49,745 nucleotides of DNA from assembly GCA_003702525.1 (NCBI GenBank), contig REGJ01000006.1, positions 1 through 49,745 on the forward strand, read 5' to 3'. A model generated the notes under the pieces. That model was not told the origin of the DNA, ran no database searches, and was given only the letters and a program-made list of their open reading frames with translations. Shown here piece by piece: positions 41,405-49,745 of the stretch; the stretch's first letter is position 1; each line of letters opens with the position of its first letter. The stretch comes from Candidatus Nitrosopumilus sp. (GTDB lineage Archaea > Thermoproteota > Nitrososphaeria > Nitrososphaerales > Nitrosopumilaceae). Position numbers and translations under genes: made by a program.

Positions 41405-41917
41405 TTATTTTATTCTAAGTGTTAGAACACCGTTACGATATTTGAAATCAAATATCTGCATGTCATTTGCACCTTCTATTGGAACTTCTTTTGAAAATCC
41501 ACCAGTTCCTCTAATGTACAGCATTCCATCAACCAGTCTTACTGCTACCTTGTCTTCAGGACCTGGGACTTCGGCAACAAAGACAAACTCTCCTTCTCCT
41601 TTGATCAAGTCATAAACCCAATTCTTTTGTTCTTGTTCTCGTGATTGTGTATAGAGTGGTTTTTGATCCTTTGTCATCTTTTTCAAGACTCTGACCCAGT
41701 AAAACATTGTAAGTGCTGCTGCTCCTATCAAGAAGAAACTAACAAACCCTGAATCTGCTCTCTGAGTCATTATGTAGATTACTCCTAGGAATAATATCAC
41801 AATAATTGGAATTACAAAATTAAGAGATTGTTCATTTGAATATGCACCCTTGTAACTTGACAAACAGTCACAATTTGGCTTTACCAAATATAAAGTATCT
41901 TTGGTTTTTATTACCAT
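41405..41917 (-). CDS. Membrane protein with Hsp20/alpha-crystallin-like C-terminal domain
   Basis: 170 aa. Two cysteines (NCDC at 15-18) precede two membrane helices (about 33-50 and 58-76). Residues 107-170 form an all-beta domain: FVFVAEVPGPEDKVAVRLVD, MLYIRGTGG, then RNGVLTLRIK. The A-x-VPG start and the N-GVL-x-L-x-x-K end are the hallmarks of Hsp20 domains. It could be a membrane-tethered small chaperone. The domain call is by pattern and weaker than for soluble Hsp20. Confidence 0.7.
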   Translation of the reverse strand: MVIKTKDTLYLVKPNCDCLSSYKGAYSNEQSLNFVIPIIVILFLGVIYIMTQRADSGFVSFFLIGAAALTMFYWVRVLKKMTKDQKPLYTQSREQEQKNWVYDLIKGEGEFVFVAEVPGPEDKVAVRLVDGMLYIRGTGGFSKEVPIEGANDMQIFDFKYRNGVLTLRIK

Positions 41918-41935
41918 TTTTTAAAATTTGAGCTA

Positions 41936-42157
41936 TTGTCTGAAGATGAAAAACCTGCAAAACTAACAAAAAAAGAAATTTTTCTCAGAGGAAGCATAAT
42001 GGCACTAATCACTACTGTTCCATCTCTTATTGTGTTTGTACTGGTTTGGTTTTTCTTAGATGATGTTATGATTGGTGCAATTTCAGGTGCAATTGCTCAC
42101 TTTGTTGCAATGGGATTTTCACTAAAGATAGCAAAAAAACTCCTAGTCAAAAAATAA
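41936..42157 (+). CDS. Small two-helix membrane protein
   Basis: 73 aa from TTG. Charged N-terminus (SEDEKPAKLTKKEIF), helices at about 17-40 and 44-62, and a Lys-rich end (KIAKKLLVKK). Likely a cytoplasmic-ended membrane hairpin. No family recognised. Confidence 0.65.
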   Translation: MSEDEKPAKLTKKEIFLRGSIMALITTVPSLIVFVLVWFFLDDVMIGAISGAIAHFVAMGFSLKIAKKLLVKK

Positions 42158-42198
42158 CATGGGATCATGTTTTATTGTAATGGAATTGTTAAAAAATT

Positions 42199-42549
42199 AT
42201 GGATTCAAAGATTGAAAATGATCTGATTTCAGAAATTCATCTAAATCCAATTCAGACCAAAGTGTATCTTCTTGTAACCTGTTATGGAAAAATGTCTGCT
42301 CAAACAATATCTGAAAAACTAAAGATCTCCTCAGATGATGCAGAGACTGCAGCAAAAGATCTAATGAATTTGGGTGCATTCATTGATATCTCTGAAACAG
42401 AATTCGAGGCAATGCATCCTAGATTTACTGTAGTTAACATGTATAGGAGAATGTGTGAGCGAGAAAATATCGAGTTTAAGCGAAACAAGATTGTAGATAG
42501 CATAGGTGTCCTTTTGGAGAAGCCTTATGATGATGCAAGAACTAAATAA
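42199..42549 (+). CDS. TrmB-like winged-helix regulator
   Basis: 116 aa. EIHLNPIQTKVYLLVTCYGK, then MSAQTISEKLKISSDDAETA and LMNLGAFIDISETEFEA, match the N-terminal DNA-binding domain of TrmB regulators. The sugar-sensing C-terminal domain of classical TrmB is missing, so this is a single-domain variant. It leads a small three-gene group with 42571 and 42978. Confidence 0.82.
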   Translation: MDSKIENDLISEIHLNPIQTKVYLLVTCYGKMSAQTISEKLKISSDDAETAAKDLMNLGAFIDISETEFEAMHPRFTVVNMYRRMCERENIEFKRNKIVDSIGVLLEKPYDDARTK

Positions 42550-42570
42550 CACTAGGATTTTTGAAGACCA

Positions 42571-42969
42571 TTGACTATTGATACTGAAACCTGTAAACAT
42601 CAGCCAGTTTACTTTGGCGTAGTTAACATCAACATTGATGAGAGAACCATTGGTTCAGTTGATGTATGGCGTTGCGGAGTTTGCAAGAAAAGATTCTGTG
42701 AAGAGAAACAACTTGGGATTGAAGAATTGGCTGATCTTGTAGGAATGCCAAAAATTGATCCAGATGCAAAATGGGGAGTCACAGTCTGTAAATTACAGCA
42801 GGGAAAGTACAAGTGGAAACTAGTAAAACTAAAAGAAAATGGCGAAATCAAGCATGAATGCCTTGATGAGAAGATTATTCCTTTAACAGTAAAAGATTAC
42901 AAAGTTGAAGATGACAAACACTGGAGCTTTTTGATTGATGATAATGTCAACAAAGCAGTTGAAATCTAA
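42571..42969 (+). CDS. Unknown protein with a CxxC zinc-like pair
   Basis: 132 aa from TTG. CGVC (35-38) follows DVWR, with further Cys at CKHQ and FCEEK that could complete a site. The rest is beta-rich (WGVTVCKLQQGKYKWKLVKL). No family recognised. It lies 21 bp after the TrmB-like gene. Confidence 0.7.
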   Translation: MTIDTETCKHQPVYFGVVNINIDERTIGSVDVWRCGVCKKRFCEEKQLGIEELADLVGMPKIDPDAKWGVTVCKLQQGKYKWKLVKLKENGEIKHECLDEKIIPLTVKDYKVEDDKHWSFLIDDNVNKAVEI

Positions 42970-42977
42970 TTTTTAAA

Positions 42978-43262
42978 ATGGAAATCAAAGTTCACATAAA
43001 TGACATTCATGGCAGTCAGATGGCTGCAAAGATTAATGGCAAATTCAATGTTGATGAACATGAATTTCATTTTACTGCAATAGCATTTGGAAGGATTGGT
43101 GGACAAAATGTTGGTGCAAAACTTTCCAAAACGACTGAAAAAGAATTAGAAAAACTAGGATATGATGTCGAAGAAGTGATTATGGAATTACAAAGAAATC
43201 TACTCCAAGGTGACATGTCTCTACCTGAAGGACTCAAAAAAGAATCATTTGTTGATGACTAG
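42978..43262 (+). CDS. Unknown small protein
   Basis: 94 aa, beta then helical ([20 protein letters not shown], then [20 protein letters not shown]). No Cys, no signal. It follows the previous gene by 8 bp, so it belongs to the same transcript. It meets the mtnP stop with a 4-bp overlap. Confidence 0.7.
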   Translation: MEIKVHINDIHGSQMAAKINGKFNVDEHEFHFTAIAFGRIGGQNVGAKLSKTTEKELEKLGYDVEEVIMELQRNLLQGDMSLPEGLKKESFVDD

Positions 43263-44050
43263 AATTCTGCTTCTTCTAATGCTTTAGCACAAGAACAACT
43301 TCTGTCTTTAGGAATTTTCTCAATTAGTTCTGTTAGAATTTTCTTTGTTCCTTCAACATTTTTTGATAATGTTTCTAAAACTTCTTTTGCAGTAACTGGC
43401 TTTTCTGCCCAAACATCATAATCAGTAACAGTTGAAATTGATGCATAACAAATCTGTGCTTCTCTCGCAAGTTGACATTCTGGAACTAGAGTCATACCAA
43501 TAATGTCTGCACCAGTTGTTCTGTAGAATTTAGATTCAGCTTTGGTTGAAAATCTTGGTCCTTCAATGCAGACATATGTACAGTCTTTGTGGATATACAT
43601 TCCTAAATCATCTGTGACTTTAGTAATTGATGATTGTAATTCTGGACAGAATGGGTCTGCCACTGAAATATGAATAACTCTGCCATCTTCAGAAAATGAA
43701 CCATCTCTTGATTTTGTGAAGTCTATGAATTGTGTTGGTAATACAAAATGTCCTGGTGCTAGTTCTTCTTTTAGGCTGCCAACAGCTGATGGTGCAATGA
43801 TTCTAGTAACTCCTAGCTCTTTGAATGCCCAAATGTTTGCTTTAAAATTAATCATATGTGGTGGAATGGTGTGCTTTTTTCCATGTCTTGGCAAAAATGC
43901 AATCTTTCTTCCCTTGAATGTTCCAACTGTTATTGTGTCTGATGGTTTTCCATACGGTGTATCGATATCTACTTCTTTTGCATCTTCAAGTAAACCGGAA
44001 TCATAAATTCCAGTTCCACCAAAAATTCCAATCTCTACGTCTTTTTCCAT
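43259..44050 (-). CDS. mtnP: S-methyl-5'-thioadenosine phosphorylase
   Basis: Splits methylthioadenosine to adenine and methylthioribose 1-phosphate. 263 aa. [15 protein letters not shown] opens it; [17 protein letters not shown] holds the phosphate and purine residues; [15 protein letters not shown] and IIGMTLVPE are typical MTAP segments. A Cys pair CSC near the C-terminus (DRSCSCAKA) resembles the archaeal type with disulfides. It starts on the apt stop (TAATG), so the released adenine can be salvaged by the neighbour. Confidence 0.95.
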   Translation of the reverse strand: MEKDVEIGIFGGTGIYDSGLLEDAKEVDIDTPYGKPSDTITVGTFKGRKIAFLPRHGKKHTIPPHMINFKANIWAFKELGVTRIIAPSAVGSLKEELAPGHFVLPTQFIDFTKSRDGSFSEDGRVIHISVADPFCPELQSSITKVTDDLGMYIHKDCTYVCIEGPRFSTKAESKFYRTTGADIIGMTLVPECQLAREAQICYASISTVTDYDVWAEKPVTAKEVLETLSKNVEGTKKILTELIEKIPKDRSCSCAKALEEAEF

Positions 44051-44562
44051 TAGTATTTCACCAACGATTTACAATCGTACTGACTAATTCCTTTCATTCC
44101 GTTAAGGTCCACTAGTTCTATAATGAATGCAAAGCCAACAATCTTTCCACCTACTTTTTCAATTAGTTTTGCTGATGCTTTGGCAGTTCCTCCTGTTGCA
44201 AGCAAATCATCACAAATGAGTATTCTTTGTCCCTCTTTGATTATGTCTTTTTGAATTTCTATTGTGTCTTTTCCATATTCAATTGTGTATGAAATTTTTG
44301 TAGTCTTTCCAGGTAGTTTTCCTGCCTTTCTTATCATGATCATTCCCTTGTTGTATCTTGAGGCTAGAATGCATGCTAGAATGAATCCTCTTGATTCGAT
44401 TCCTGCAAACAAATCGATGTTTTTTGGATGAAAATACTTTGAAAACTCATCAGCAATTGATTCCATTGCTGATGGATCTTTTAGAATTGGACTAAAGTCT
44501 CTAAATAAAATTCCTTTTTTAGGAAAATTTGGATATTCTGCAATTTTCTCTTTTAGATTCAT
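44050..44562 (-). CDS. apt: Adenine phosphoribosyltransferase
   Basis: Turns adenine plus PRPP into AMP. 170 aa. The PRPP loop is [18 protein letters not shown], with ESRGFI and [10 protein letters not shown] as usual for Apt. It forms an operon with mtnP, which makes its substrate, so the pair is an adenine salvage unit. Confidence 0.95.
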   Translation of the reverse strand: MNLKEKIAEYPNFPKKGILFRDFSPILKDPSAMESIADEFSKYFHPKNIDLFAGIESRGFILACILASRYNKGMIMIRKAGKLPGKTTKISYTIEYGKDTIEIQKDIIKEGQRILICDDLLATGGTAKASAKLIEKVGGKIVGFAFIIELVDLNGMKGISQYDCKSLVKY

Positions 44563-44601
44563 GTTTGACGCTTAATTTAGGTGAAATAAAATTGTTTGAA
44601 A

Positions 44602-46761
44602 CTACTCTGGTATCTCAAATGTGGATTCTGTTGAACTAAATGCATCAGAAACTTTGATAGTATAAGTTCCAGGTTCAGTGTCTTTAGGAATAATCCATGG
44701 CTGATTAATTTCTCCTCCGGATGATGCAATGAATTCTAATGTATCTATAATTTCTCCATCCTCTGAAATTATCTCAATTTGTGTGGTTTGACTAACTCCC
44801 ACGATCTTGATTTGCATTGAATCTCCAACACCTGGAATGTTAATTCCTTCCTTAACTGTTATTTGAACTCCTTCTGTTACTGTGGCAATTACTTCAACTT
44901 CTATTGTGTCAAAGTTTGCACCACTTTTTGCATTGATTGTCCACATGCCGCCCTCTCCATCTGATGGAATTCTAAATGTGCTCTCAGAAATCTTTCCATT
45001 CTTATTTGAAAATGTGTCTTTTTCTTTTACTACATTTCCATCAGGATCTGCCAATGATATTGTTAACAAGACGTTTGCTGCAGTATCTCCTAAAATTAGG
45101 ATGGAGTCACCCGGAGCATAACCTAACTTTGTCGTGTTAATTTTGATATCTCCTGAGCCTGTTTGCAATCCTACTGTAAAGATTTCTGTACTTTGTGCAC
45201 TTCCTTTACTAATCACTGCTGAATATACTCCTGATGCATATCCTGATAAATCAAGTTGATATTCTGCTGTTCCATCACCTCCCAAAGTTATGGATATGGA
45301 ATCTCCCTTTGGTTTGTCTGATGGGTCTATGATTAGCAAACTGACAATTTCTGAAGCCTTTCCTGTAATCGAAATTATTGCTGTATCACTAGCACTGTAA
45401 TTAAGTTCATCAAATTCTAAATTGACTGGAATTGTAGGTAATTGACCAAGTCCTGCAAATATGAATTCCGTGTCTTTTTCTTGTGTTGCAATTAGAGTGT
45501 ATGTTCCTTTAGATGATGATTGTTCTGTTGTATATTCAAATTCTACAAATCCTGATTCATCTAACTGAATAATATCTGAGAATAATTCTTTACCTAGAGG
45601 ATCTTCTAAAATGATTTCAATTGGCTTGTTGGGTAATGCAGTTCCATTAAACTTCATTACTTCTCCTGGTTCAAATTTCAAATTATATGGTGCAATGATT
45701 ATCTTTTTGTCAGATTCCACTTCCCATGATTTTAGAATATTATCTCTGCCATCTGTGATTGTTGCACTGTATCTTCCAAATGGTGTATCTAGTGGAATGA
45801 TGATTGGTTCTGCCAATTTCCAATTTCCTTTAGAATCAATTTCAGCTGTTCTTGAATTAATTATATCTCCATCTGGATTTGTTATTTCTGCAGTAATTGC
45901 TCCGTTAGGATCACCAGTTCCTGAAATCTCCAAAAAGTCTCCTCTATGAATTACGCTTGGAATTCCTTTAATTGTTAGTTTGATGTTATCATCTTCTGGA
46001 ATTCTATTTTCAACTTGTCCTATTCTGAGACTGATCTTTTTCTCTTCACCATCGCTGTCTTTAACCTTGAAATCTACTCTATCTGCATCTTGATTTTCAG
46101 GAATCTTCATTGTAGTCATAAAATGACCATTTTCATCTGTTATGAAACTGCCAATTTTTGAATTATCTATGTAAAAGTCAAATTCATGTGATGCTCCAAA
46201 ATTGTCTCCAGTTACTCTAATTGATGAACCTACATTTGGTTTCTCTGGAACAATTCTAAAAACTGAATCAGAAAGAATTCCTGCACCTGTTGGTATTTGT
46301 ACTGGTTTGATTTGTGTATTTTCTACAACTTTGGGCAAGTCTTTTGGTAATACTTTACCCATTCCTTGTTGTACACTTTTTGTATCTAATGCTTTCCAAT
46401 TGATTCCTGGATTTTTGTTATCAGCTTTTATTCCAAACTTTACTGATTCACCTTTCTTGATTGGTTCTGGAGTTGTAAAGATGATTACTCCTTGTGGTGT
46501 CTTTTCACCTACCCATCCTTTTTCAGTTTTGAAAGATTTGAAATTAAAATCTGAACCAAGCCAAATTCTAAAAGTATTGATTTCTTCATTAGAATCATTT
46601 GTAAACTCTACAATAACAGTTTCATCCAATCCTATACTATTTGCAGTAATATCTTCAGCAAATGCATTTGGAATTGAAACTAGTGTTATTGAAAATAATA
46701 AGACAATTGAAAGGAAAATTCCTCTCATAGAGGATTTATTCATTATATTCAAACTCGTCAT
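44602..46761 (-). CDS. Large secreted protein with repeated Ig-like beta domains
   Basis: 719 aa. Signal peptide at about 12-36 with a likely cut after AFA (SIPNAFAED). The exported part is made of several beta-sandwich domains of about 90-100 aa that share a GDSI-like strand pattern (RVTGDNFGASHEFDFYI, PGDSILILGDTAANVLL, PGVGDSMQIKIVGVSQ). No C-terminal membrane anchor is seen, so it may be bound to the S-layer or released. A surface or adhesion role is likely; no enzyme motif was found. Confidence 0.85.
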   Translation of the reverse strand: MTSLNIMNKSSMRGIFLSIVLLFSITLVSIPNAFAEDITANSIGLDETVIVEFTNDSNEEINTFRIWLGSDFNFKSFKTEKGWVGEKTPQGVIIFTTPEPIKKGESVKFGIKADNKNPGINWKALDTKSVQQGMGKVLPKDLPKVVENTQIKPVQIPTGAGILSDSVFRIVPEKPNVGSSIRVTGDNFGASHEFDFYIDNSKIGSFITDENGHFMTTMKIPENQDADRVDFKVKDSDGEEKKISLRIGQVENRIPEDDNIKLTIKGIPSVIHRGDFLEISGTGDPNGAITAEITNPDGDIINSRTAEIDSKGNWKLAEPIIIPLDTPFGRYSATITDGRDNILKSWEVESDKKIIIAPYNLKFEPGEVMKFNGTALPNKPIEIILEDPLGKELFSDIIQLDESGFVEFEYTTEQSSSKGTYTLIATQEKDTEFIFAGLGQLPTIPVNLEFDELNYSASDTAIISITGKASEIVSLLIIDPSDKPKGDSISITLGGDGTAEYQLDLSGYASGVYSAVISKGSAQSTEIFTVGLQTGSGDIKINTTKLGYAPGDSILILGDTAANVLLTISLADPDGNVVKEKDTFSNKNGKISESTFRIPSDGEGGMWTINAKSGANFDTIEVEVIATVTEGVQITVKEGINIPGVGDSMQIKIVGVSQTTQIEIISEDGEIIDTLEFIASSGGEINQPWIIPKDTEPGTYTIKVSDAFSSTESTFEIPE

Positions 46762-46802
46762 CTCTCAATTAAACCTTAAAGGATTTTTCATAAGTAAACT
46801 TC

Positions 46803-48896
46803 TTAAGCTTTAGCCTTTTGGAATTTGTCTAAATCTGACTTTGTATTGGCATTTTGGTATTGTCTGATTCGTTCAGCAATTAACCTGTATAATGATCTGA
46901 ATTGGTCTTTTGTTTTATCTGATAGAAAACTTGTCTCTTCTAATGCAATTTTTTCACAAATGTATCTGGTAATCTCTTCATTGTCAAATTTACCCCAATC
47001 ATCATCACTGTGTTCTTGCCAAATCTTTCTTAATTTCTCCAAGTTTCCTTTACCTTCCTTTGATGACACATCATCAGGCATAAGATTTGAGAATCCTTCA
47101 TGTCTTAGTTTAATCTCATATGTCTGATTAACTGGATGCAAATAGTCCTCAAGTACAATATAGTCTTCGATGGATTCTATTTTCTTGCCTTCCAATTCAA
47201 AGAAAATGGTTTGAATTGGTGAAAATTCATTTGAAACTAACTGAGCTGAAATTTGCTTGGATTCTTCAGTATTGTCTAATAGGATGAAGGTTCTATATCC
47301 ATGATTTCTGTAAAAGATTGCTAAAGGCAGCACTGAATTTTTGTTGTATGCTGCAACCACATTAAGCGGATTCATTGAGATGTTTGGATCTTGCAAAAAC
47401 TTGTCAAATGCATTAAGATACATTGAATCAGACATTGTCTCTACAATTATCACTGGTCTGGAGTTTGTTCCAATTTCCCTATCCACAATGGATTCTACTT
47501 GCCCTCTTGATAATCCATACAAGATTGGTGTGAGTGTTTTATCATCTGCATTCCAATAATCATAAAATATTCGACTAAGGTGTTTTCGTTTATCCAACTC
47601 CACAACAAGCAAATTTCCTGGGGTGTAATCAAATATCATAAATGGTGAGTGTGTTGCATACAAAACTTGGTTAGAACCTGCCAAGTTTTTTAACAAATCT
47701 GAAATTCCCATCTGTTGTGTTGGATGCAGATTTCTAGCTGGTTCATCTAAAAGTAAGATTGCTTCTTTTAGTTCTGCTCTTTGCGTTTCAGCTGCAAAGT
47801 TTACGATAAATGAGAATGTCCATTTGAAACCTTCTGCTCTTCTGTTTAGTAATCCTGTATTAGTCACTGTTCCATCTTTGTGCACGTCTGAAATTACAAC
47901 ACTCATGATGTTTCCTGGATTGTATCTCAAGTCTACATGGATAGGATCTCCTTTCCATGCTGGGTTTAGTTTTCTAGTCAATCTATTGCTTGCAGCATTT
48001 AGTAATTTGATACATTTTGATGGACTTTCTTTTACTTCTTCTAACTCATTCATGTCTAGTTCTGCTAGATAGAATAGATTTCTTACTGTCTCTGCCTTGT
48101 CAAACTCTTCAACAAATTCAATGGAGTCTGTCCTATCTCCTTTTTCTTCTCTTAGATATTCATTGAGATTTATGTTACCATAGATTTTTTTGTAATCTGA
48201 AAAATAGACGAATCTTGGATGTATCTCCGACTCTATGAAATTCTGGAGAGCAGTTTTCTCACTTTTACCACTTAGTAAATTTGAAAATTGATTTTCTGGA
48301 CTCTCATAGATTTTTTCCCACTCTTCGATTACTTTGGGTTCTTGTATTGCAATGACATGAAATTGATTGCTAAATTCTGCCATTCCTCTATCAAATGATT
48401 CTTGAGTATTTGGAACTCTTCTCTCAAAGAATGATGTGTCAATCTGAATTCTAAGATGATTTGGAATGGTGTCTAAAAATTCAATAATTTGTTTTGAGAA
48501 ATTCTCCCATGAATTGAGCCCTTTGCTCTCTTCTTCACCTAATTCAATATCATCAAATTCATACTGTACTTTGGGATTTCTGTTTGTTCTAAATAATCTA
48601 ATTTTCTTCATTTCGGGAAGACCTGGAAATTTTTCTTTTAACATTTCCATTTCATGTTGATTTAAGTCAAATTCTCCTTCTGCAAGTCTAATCTCATCTT
48701 TGAGTTCTTCACTCATTTCATCACAAAGATCTAATTCTGAAACTTGTTCATCTCGATTCAAAAGAGTCAATGCTTGAAGAATGGTTGTCTTGCCACTCTC
48801 ATTTCTTCCAACAAATGCTGCTAAATCACCAACTGTAATTTCTCCAGAATCATGAATGCAACGATATGCCCTAACTCTGAATTTTCTAAGTCGCAT
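46803..48896 (-). CDS. OLD-like P-loop ATPase with degenerate Toprim domain
   Basis: 697 aa. The SMC-like ATPase half shows Walker A GRNESGKTT (30-38), a long insert, the LLNRRAEGFKWTFSF signature (349-363), Walker B AILLLDEP (379-386) and the switch His in ATHSP (414-418). The C-terminal Toprim-like half has IIVETMSDSMYL (483-494) with Glu486, and ILLDNTEES (538-546), where only the first Asp of D-x-D is kept. OLD nucleases of this layout act in phage defence or recombination. It is solitary; nuclease activity is uncertain because the metal site is incomplete. Confidence 0.85.
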   Translation of the reverse strand: MRLRKFRVRAYRCIHDSGEITVGDLAAFVGRNESGKTTILQALTLLNRDEQVSELDLCDEMSEELKDEIRLAEGEFDLNQHEMEMLKEKFPGLPEMKKIRLFRTNRNPKVQYEFDDIELGEEESKGLNSWENFSKQIIEFLDTIPNHLRIQIDTSFFERRVPNTQESFDRGMAEFSNQFHVIAIQEPKVIEEWEKIYESPENQFSNLLSGKSEKTALQNFIESEIHPRFVYFSDYKKIYGNINLNEYLREEKGDRTDSIEFVEEFDKAETVRNLFYLAELDMNELEEVKESPSKCIKLLNAASNRLTRKLNPAWKGDPIHVDLRYNPGNIMSVVISDVHKDGTVTNTGLLNRRAEGFKWTFSFIVNFAAETQRAELKEAILLLDEPARNLHPTQQMGISDLLKNLAGSNQVLYATHSPFMIFDYTPGNLLVVELDKRKHLSRIFYDYWNADDKTLTPILYGLSRGQVESIVDREIGTNSRPVIIVETMSDSMYLNAFDKFLQDPNISMNPLNVVAAYNKNSVLPLAIFYRNHGYRTFILLDNTEESKQISAQLVSNEFSPIQTIFFELEGKKIESIEDYIVLEDYLHPVNQTYEIKLRHEGFSNLMPDDVSSKEGKGNLEKLRKIWQEHSDDDWGKFDNEEITRYICEKIALEETSFLSDKTKDQFRSLYRLIAERIRQYQNANTKSDLDKFQKAKA

Positions 48897-48999
48897 CTAG
48901 CGATATTTAGTCGGCTACGATTTAACTTATTCGTCAAATTGATCTGAAGTTAATGGTTTTGCTAAATAGATATAGGGGAAACAGTGATTTTAAAACGAA

Positions 49000-49455
49000 A
49001 TGGCATCAAAGAGAATCTTTGTCGTATTTGTCTTACCAGTAATTTTCTCAATTGCATTTGGTTCTGCAGTTATGGGTGATATCCTTCAAGAGCCTGACAG
49101 AGAACTAAACATGATGCCTTCAATGTCATTTTCTGGAGGTTCCCATGGTTCTGATATTGAAATAATTGGACTATCGAAGTCATATTCTACTTCTGAACCT
49201 GTAGAAATATCTGTAGAACTTTCTGATTCTCACTTTGATTGTGGAGATCTCTATGTGACCATCTACTCTGGAAAAGATGTAGTTACCCAAGGTGGATTTT
49301 TTGAACAATGTTTTGCTGAAAGAAATGAACTAATTCCAATAGGAGAAAAATTCTCCAAAGTAATTGATACTGCAGGTACCTACAAAATTGTGGCAGAAAT
49401 GATTTCTGAAGATCTCCAAAATGTCTCAGTCAGTGAAGAATTTACTGTTAAATAG
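49000..49455 (+). CDS. Secreted protein with Ig-like beta domain
   Basis: 151 aa. Signal peptide or anchor at 5-25 (IFVVFVLPVIFSIAFGSAV). The mature domain is beta-rich (DIEIIGLSKSYSTSEPVEIS), with two cysteines (FDCGDLY and EQCFAER) that could pair. It resembles the exported beta domains of the 719-aa protein in style. No family name assigned. Confidence 0.75.
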   Translation: MASKRIFVVFVLPVIFSIAFGSAVMGDILQEPDRELNMMPSMSFSGGSHGSDIEIIGLSKSYSTSEPVEISVELSDSHFDCGDLYVTIYSGKDVVTQGGFFEQCFAERNELIPIGEKFSKVIDTAGTYKIVAEMISEDLQNVSVSEEFTVK

Positions 49456-49506
49456 GAATGACTTTATGAAAAATATGAAATTAAATTTAAAAAATAAGGT
49501 GATTTG

Positions 49507-49745
49507 ATGGCAAAGAAAAAAGATGAATTAGTTGATGAAGCAGCAAAAATCAAAGCAGAACTTGATGCACTAAAAAAGAAAAAAGAGGTACTAGATTCCA
49601 AGCCAAAAAAATCTAAATCAAAGAAAGCAGAAGCAAAACCTGCAAAGAAAGCAGAAGCAAAACCTGCAAAGAAAGCAGAAGCAAAACCTGCAAAGAAAGC
49701 AGAAGCAAAACCTGCAAAGAAAGCAGAAGCAAAACCTGCAAAGAA
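49507..49745 (+). CDS. Lys/Ala-rich repeat protein, partial (cut by window end)
   Basis: ATG 49507 opens a frame still running at 49745. The start MAKKKDELVDEAAKIKAELD and ALKKKKEVLDSK is a coiled-coil-like charged helix; then KPKKSKSKKAEAKPAKKAEA begins a run of perfect octapeptide repeats KKAEAKPA. Such tails resemble histone H1-like DNA-binding tails. A following domain, if any, lies outside the window. Confidence 0.7.
   Translation, partial: MAKKKDELVDEAAKIKAELDALKKKKEVLDSKPKKSKSKKAEAKPAKKAEAKPAKKAEAKPAKKAEAKPAKKAEAKPAK
49621..49740. repeat. Five perfect tandem 24-bp repeats (plus a partial sixth)
   Basis: Each unit encodes Lys-Lys-Ala-Glu-Ala-Lys-Pro-Ala. Units are at 49621, 49645, 49669, 49693 and 49717, with a 5-bp start of the next. 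Identity at the DNA level, including wobble positions, indicates recent expansion by slippage. The array runs off the window. Confidence 0.95.

Noticed and set aside
22209-48896. AIPR and OLD-like genes as a defence island
   Set aside because: They are about 23 kb apart with core housekeeping genes between them, and no integrase, methylase or toxin genes are seen.
49621-49745. Regular repeats as a CRISPR array
   Set aside because: The copies are directly adjacent with no spacers and encode a regular octapeptide in frame with an ATG.

Overview
This window is a compact, AT-rich archaeal chromosome segment, most likely from a marine ammonia-oxidising thaumarchaeon (Nitrososphaerota, Nitrosopumilus/Nitrosarchaeum-like). 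The gene content supports this: topoisomerase VI, an archaeal histone, aIF2-beta, eS17 and uS11, Rio1 plus a KH partner, PDCD5, DUF373 and DUF424 proteins, MoaD and Cgi121 domains, copper cupredoxins and many short zinc-ribbon proteins. Many genes start with TTG or GTG about 23-30 nt from a TATA-like box, as expected for leaderless transcripts. The species call is inference from gene content; no rRNA is present.

Layout. 1-5.4 kb: end of an unrecognised gene, aconitase, tRNA-Trp, the PLP synthase pair pdxS-pdxT and two tiny ORFs. 5.4-9.9 kb: queD-like/valS operon, a Met-rich CuA-like cupredoxin and pterin carbinolamine dehydratase. 10-14.7 kb: AsnB-type ATP-PPase, UspA, DNA-binding-like proteins, purB and small basic or Cys-rich proteins. 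14.8-20.3 kb: rtcB-PDCD5 operon, uS11, thiL-glmM and tRNA-Thr. 20.3-24.6 kb: small membrane proteins, a winged-helix regulator, an AIPR-family nuclease-like protein, a second cupredoxin and tRNA-Cys. 24.6-28.5 kb: histone, TatD, eS17, then a tRNA-modification cluster (MoaD-Cgi121 fusion, THUMP protein, Sua5/TsaC). 28.5-35.9 kb: membrane protein, zinc-binding proteins including a YggX-like one, purA, pyrF, Nudix, uppS and DUF373. 36-41.4 kb: translation/topology block (DUF5679, aIF2-beta, DUF424, Rio1, KH, Top6B, Top6A). 41.4-49.7 kb: membrane Hsp20-like protein, small regulators, apt-mtnP, a 719-aa secreted Ig-like protein, an OLD-like ATPase, a secreted protein and a Lys/Ala repeat protein cut by the window edge.

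Functional themes. Purine metabolism is covered by purA, purB, apt and mtnP, and cofactor supply by pdxST, thiL and the pterin genes. RNA maturation is represented by rtcB, Sua5, the Cgi121 fusion and THUMP. No insertion sequence, CRISPR array, rRNA or prophage was seen. The two genes from families with defence members (AIPR and OLD-like) are isolated among housekeeping genes. No stretch over about 300 bases lacks a gene once the short ORFs listed here are counted.

The observations most worth a second look are: the uppS reading frame, which has no ATG/GTG/TTG before its catalytic motif and seems to start at ATT behind a hairpin that could mask the ribosome site; the MoaD-Cgi121 fusion with an internal diglycine; the CuA-like cupredoxin with an expanded Cys-Cys loop and Met-rich arm; a membrane-anchored Hsp20-like domain; a YggX-like zinc protein; a shared CGHE...C-x4-C-x-C motif in two proteins; and palindromic ATGCCT...AGGCAT elements in two promoter regions.
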